A DNA stretch of 64,000 nucleotides from Chloroflexota bacterium (GTDB lineage: Bacteria > Chloroflexota > Anaerolineae > Aggregatilineales > Phototrophicaceae): contig JACAER010000024.1 of NCBI GenBank assembly GCA_013388745.1, positions 1 through 64,000 on the forward strand, given 5' to 3'. A program made the translations under genes and the position numbers. This document shows positions 61,996-64,000 of this stretch, piece by piece. Positions within the stretch are counted from its first letter, which is position 1; the number at the start of each line of letters is the position of its first letter. The notes beneath the pieces are model-generated. The model was not told where the DNA came from. It saw only the letters and a list, made by a program, of their open reading frames with translations, and ran no database searches.

Positions 61996-63270
61996 TTATC
62001 CCTGACGGTTAAAGCGGCGTTCTCCCCCCTGCCCCGGACGGCGTGAACGGCGGCGGCTGTTGCCATCAGGCGGGCGGCTGTGTTCGTTTTTGGGTGGCGG
62101 CGCATGATGTTTGGCGGCGTAGGCACTGGTATTGAGCGGCGCGGCGTGCGGATGATCGGTTTCGACCGGCACGCGCAGCCGGATCAGCTTTTCGATGTCT
62201 TGCAGATACTTGCGTTCTTCGGTATCGACGAAGGAATAGGCGATGCCCTCTGCGCCGGCGCGCGCGGTGCGCCCGATGCGATGCACATAACTTTCCGGCT
62301 CGTTGGGCAGATCATAGTTGATGACGTGCGTCACGTCTTCCACATCCAGCCCGCGCGCCGCGATGTCGGTGGCGACCAGCACGCGCGTTTTGCCGGATTT
62401 GAAGTTCGCCAGCGCGCGTTCGCGGGCGCTCTGCGATTTGTTGCCGTGAATGGCTTCGGCCTGGATCGCCGATTGGTCAAGCTGCTGGACGAGTTTGTTA
62501 GCGCCGTGTTTGGTGCGCGTGAAGACCAGCACGCGGCGGATGGCCTGATCGCGCAGCAGATGTTCCAGCAGCGCGCGTTTGTCTTTTTTCTCCACGAAGA
62601 ACACCGACTGCACGATTTTTTCCACCGTCGTGGCCTGCGGAGTGACTTCGACACGCACCGGGTTAATCAGGATGCGGTTGGCCAGGTCTTGAATATCCTG
62701 CGGCATGGTGGCGGAAAAGAGCAGCGTTTGCCGTTTGCTGGGCAGCGCGTTAATGACACGACGCACATCATGGATAAAACCCATGTCCAGCATACGATCG
62801 GCTTCGTCCAGCACAAAAATCTCGATAGTGTTGAGCCGGATATAGCCCTGCTGCATCAGGTCGAGCAGGCGTCCGGGCGTGGCGACCAGAATATCCGTGC
62901 CGCGCTGCACGGCCTGCACCTGCGGCTGCTGGCCGACGCCGCCGAAAATCACGATGGACTTGAGGCCAGTGTGGCGGCCATAGGTGTTAAAGCTGTCGTT
63001 GATCTGGGTCGCCAGTTCGCGCGTGGGCGAAAGCACCAGCACGCGCATCACCGGGCGTCCGCCGCTTCTGGGCGCGGCCACCAGGCGTTGTAAAATCGGC
63101 AGCGCGAAGGCGGCGGTTTTGCCGGTGCCGGTCTGTGCGCAGCCGACGATGTCTTTGCCCGCCAGCACGTGCGGGATAGCCTGCGCCTGGATCGGCGTGG
63201 GCGTGTCGTAGCCTTCAGCGCGCACCGCGCGCAGCAAAGGCTCAATCAGTTTCAAATCTTGGAATTGCAT
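61996..63270 (-). CDS. DEAD-box RNA helicase (RhlE/CsdA type)
   Basis: 424 residues. Helicase motifs in order: Q motif [22 protein letters not shown], Ia PTRELA, II DEAD in [52 protein letters not shown] and [10 protein letters not shown]. The C-terminal ~55 residues are basic and disordered ([18 protein letters not shown]), which gives RNA affinity. Family role: unwinding RNA duplexes during ribosome assembly, decay or cold adaptation. Next in the operon is the GNAT. The leader has a TATAAT and a small hairpin. Confidence 0.95.
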   Translation of the reverse strand: MQFQDLKLIEPLLRAVRAEGYDTPTPIQAQAIPHVLAGKDIVGCAQTGTGKTAAFALPILQRLVAAPRSGGRPVMRVLVLSPTRELATQINDSFNTYGRHTGLKSIVIFGGVGQQPQVQAVQRGTDILVATPGRLLDLMQQGYIRLNTIEIFVLDEADRMLDMGFIHDVRRVINALPSKRQTLLFSATMPQDIQDLANRILINPVRVEVTPQATTVEKIVQSVFFVEKKDKRALLEHLLRDQAIRRVLVFTRTKHGANKLVQQLDQSAIQAEAIHGNKSQSARERALANFKSGKTRVLVATDIAARGLDVEDVTHVINYDLPNEPESYVHRIGRTARAGAEGIAYSFVDTEERKYLQDIEKLIRLRVPVETDHPHAAPLNTSAYAAKHHAPPPKNEHSRPPDGNSRRRSRRPGQGGERRFNRQG

Positions 63271-63287
63271 GGACCCTCGAAACTCAA

Positions 63288-63308
63288 GGTGTGCTTGTGT
63301 GGCACACC
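63288..63308 (-). promoter_or_regulatory. Hairpin in the DEAD-box gene leader
   Basis: GGTGTGC and GCACACC are perfect 7-base inverted repeats 18 bases upstream of the ATG, close to the ribosome site. Confidence 0.5.
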
Positions 63309-63383
63309 GTTACAGGATAGTGCGAGATTGATAGGGGTATTCAGACACGTGGATTTAAGCACACATATCAAACTCATTCGTGC

Positions 63384-63389
63384 ATTATA
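63384..63389 (-). promoter_or_regulatory. TATAAT -10 element of the DEAD-box gene
   Basis: A perfect TATAAT on the minus strand; the leader to the ATG is about 110 bases. The -35 region is poor. Confidence 0.45.
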
Positions 63390-63428
63390 ACACACATTTG
63401 TACGCATAGAGCGAGCCTTGATCGTCCC

Positions 63429-64000
63429 TTAATGCAGTGTGACGCCTTTAGTCGGGTCGGCGATACAGCGTCCCAATTGCAGCGAGCGCAGCAGTTCCTG
63501 CCAGATGGGGCGCTGCTGCTGGCTGTCGTCCACCCAGAAATCGAAGGGAATCAAGACCTGCGCGTCGAAGCCGCGCGCCAGCGTGATGCGCGAAAAAGCT
63601 TCGTGTTGTTCTTTGCGATCCAGGCAGCGCTTTTCCATCCACACCAGTTCGATGTCTTCGCGCGGATCGGTGACGACGGCACCGCGCGCCAGCGTGATGC
63701 CGCGTTCTTCGGGCGCAGCCGGTCTAAAACCCGGTGGTTTCCGGTCGGCGGTACTGGATCAGGCGTTGCAGCGCCTTCAATTCGTAAGGCCACTCGTAGT
63801 ATTGCAGTTTGTAGCGCCAGCCGCTGAGCGCGCGCAAAGCGTAGCGCACATTGCCTTTGAGCCGCAGATCGGTAACGGTGGGATAGTAGGCGTTGATGAC
63901 CGATTCGAAGTTGCGCACGCGGCGGCGTACCGTGTCGCGGAACCAGGGCGTGCCGGGGTCGCGGCGCATACTGAATTTGGCCCATTCATCGCTGGCCCAT
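63429..64000 (-). pseudogene. Unrecognised gene, 5' end outside window, with a likely frameshift
   Basis: Reading from the window edge, one frame runs WASDEWAKFSMRRDPGTPWF to LIQYRRPETTGF and stops at 63724. From the same spot the next frame continues GFRPAAPEERGITLARGAVV, MEKRCLDRKEQHEAFSR and ends SLQLGRCIADPTKGVTLH at 63429. The join lies in a run of four T after GGG; removing one T fuses both parts into one protein. The second part has no start codon of its own before an internal GTG/ATG near 63647. Family unknown; the YEWPYELKALQRLIQYRRPE segment reminds me of the end of some radical SAM proteins, but I cannot confirm it. Either a real frameshift, a read error or two separate genes. Confidence 0.55.

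Noticed and set aside
61996..63270. DEAD-box helicase as the XPB partner of the Bax1-like nuclease
   Set aside because: Its Q motif and DEAD box place it among RNA helicases, not XPB-type SF2 DNA helicases.
1..64000. CRISPR arrays, rRNA genes, complete insertion sequences, prophage genes
   Set aside because: Read on both strands; no repeat-spacer array, rRNA signature, intact transposase or phage structural gene is visible.

Overview
The window is a GC-rich bacterial chromosome segment (I estimate about 60% G+C) that most resembles Chloroflexota, Anaerolineae or a close relative. Pointers are a GlyA-GcvT fusion, a kinase-STAND-WD40 giant, two adjacent S1-repeat proteins, an EF-G2-type factor, fasciclin/DUF4397 secreted protein and a futalosine-style menaquinone gene set. 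No rRNA is present, so the taxonomic call is inference. Genes are densely packed on both strands, many start codons overlap the previous stop, and many 5' ends carry a recognisable TATAAT hexamer.

Layout. 1-9.7 kb: end of a membrane TPR protein, a shortened metallophosphoesterase, a bifunctional SHMT/aminomethyltransferase and a kinase-nSTAND-WD40 signalling protein. 9.8-15.6 kb: orphan Flp pilin, EF-G2-like GTPase, an antitoxin-like gene with a decayed HNH partner, FtsH, an unknown protein and tRNA-Glu. 15.6-22 kb: class II aldolase, two response-regulator/nucleotide-cyclase proteins, a response regulator, YgiT-type zinc protein, signal peptidase I and Der GTPase. 22.4-28.5 kb: menaquinone tail assembly (UbiD, UbiA, UbiE/MenG, UbiX) interleaved with an M48 pseudopeptidase, a MazG-like protein and a PNPOx-fold protein. 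28.5-37.7 kb: translation and RNA genes (infA, rpsU, two S1 proteins on the minus strand; rpsO and pnp on the plus strand), plus a phosphoribosyltransferase and P5C dehydrogenase. pnp is split by an in-frame TAG and preceded by a long nested hairpin.

37.8-44 kb: deoxyhypusine-synthase-like protein, glycosyltransferase, secreted WD40 protein, Nudix hydrolase, ECF sigma with anti-sigma, tRNA-Leu. 44-47.9 kb: a decayed endonuclease-like gene, fasciclin protein and two related membrane proteins. 47.9-51.5 kb: maltodextrin metabolism (MalQ and a GH13 hydrolase). 51.5-57.9 kb: DinB-like, membrane, SRPBCC, LecA-like lectin, DUF3592, PNPOx and amidohydrolase genes. 58-64 kb: Bax1-like DUF790 nuclease, TIR-domain membrane protein, GNAT, DEAD-box helicase and an edge gene with an apparent frameshift.

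Several genes are decayed or interrupted (HNH relic, alcohol dehydrogenase tail, endonuclease tail, antitoxin relic, pnp amber, edge-gene frameshift). Some decay looks real; the pnp and edge-gene lesions could also be assembly errors. All family calls come from reading motifs, without database searches.
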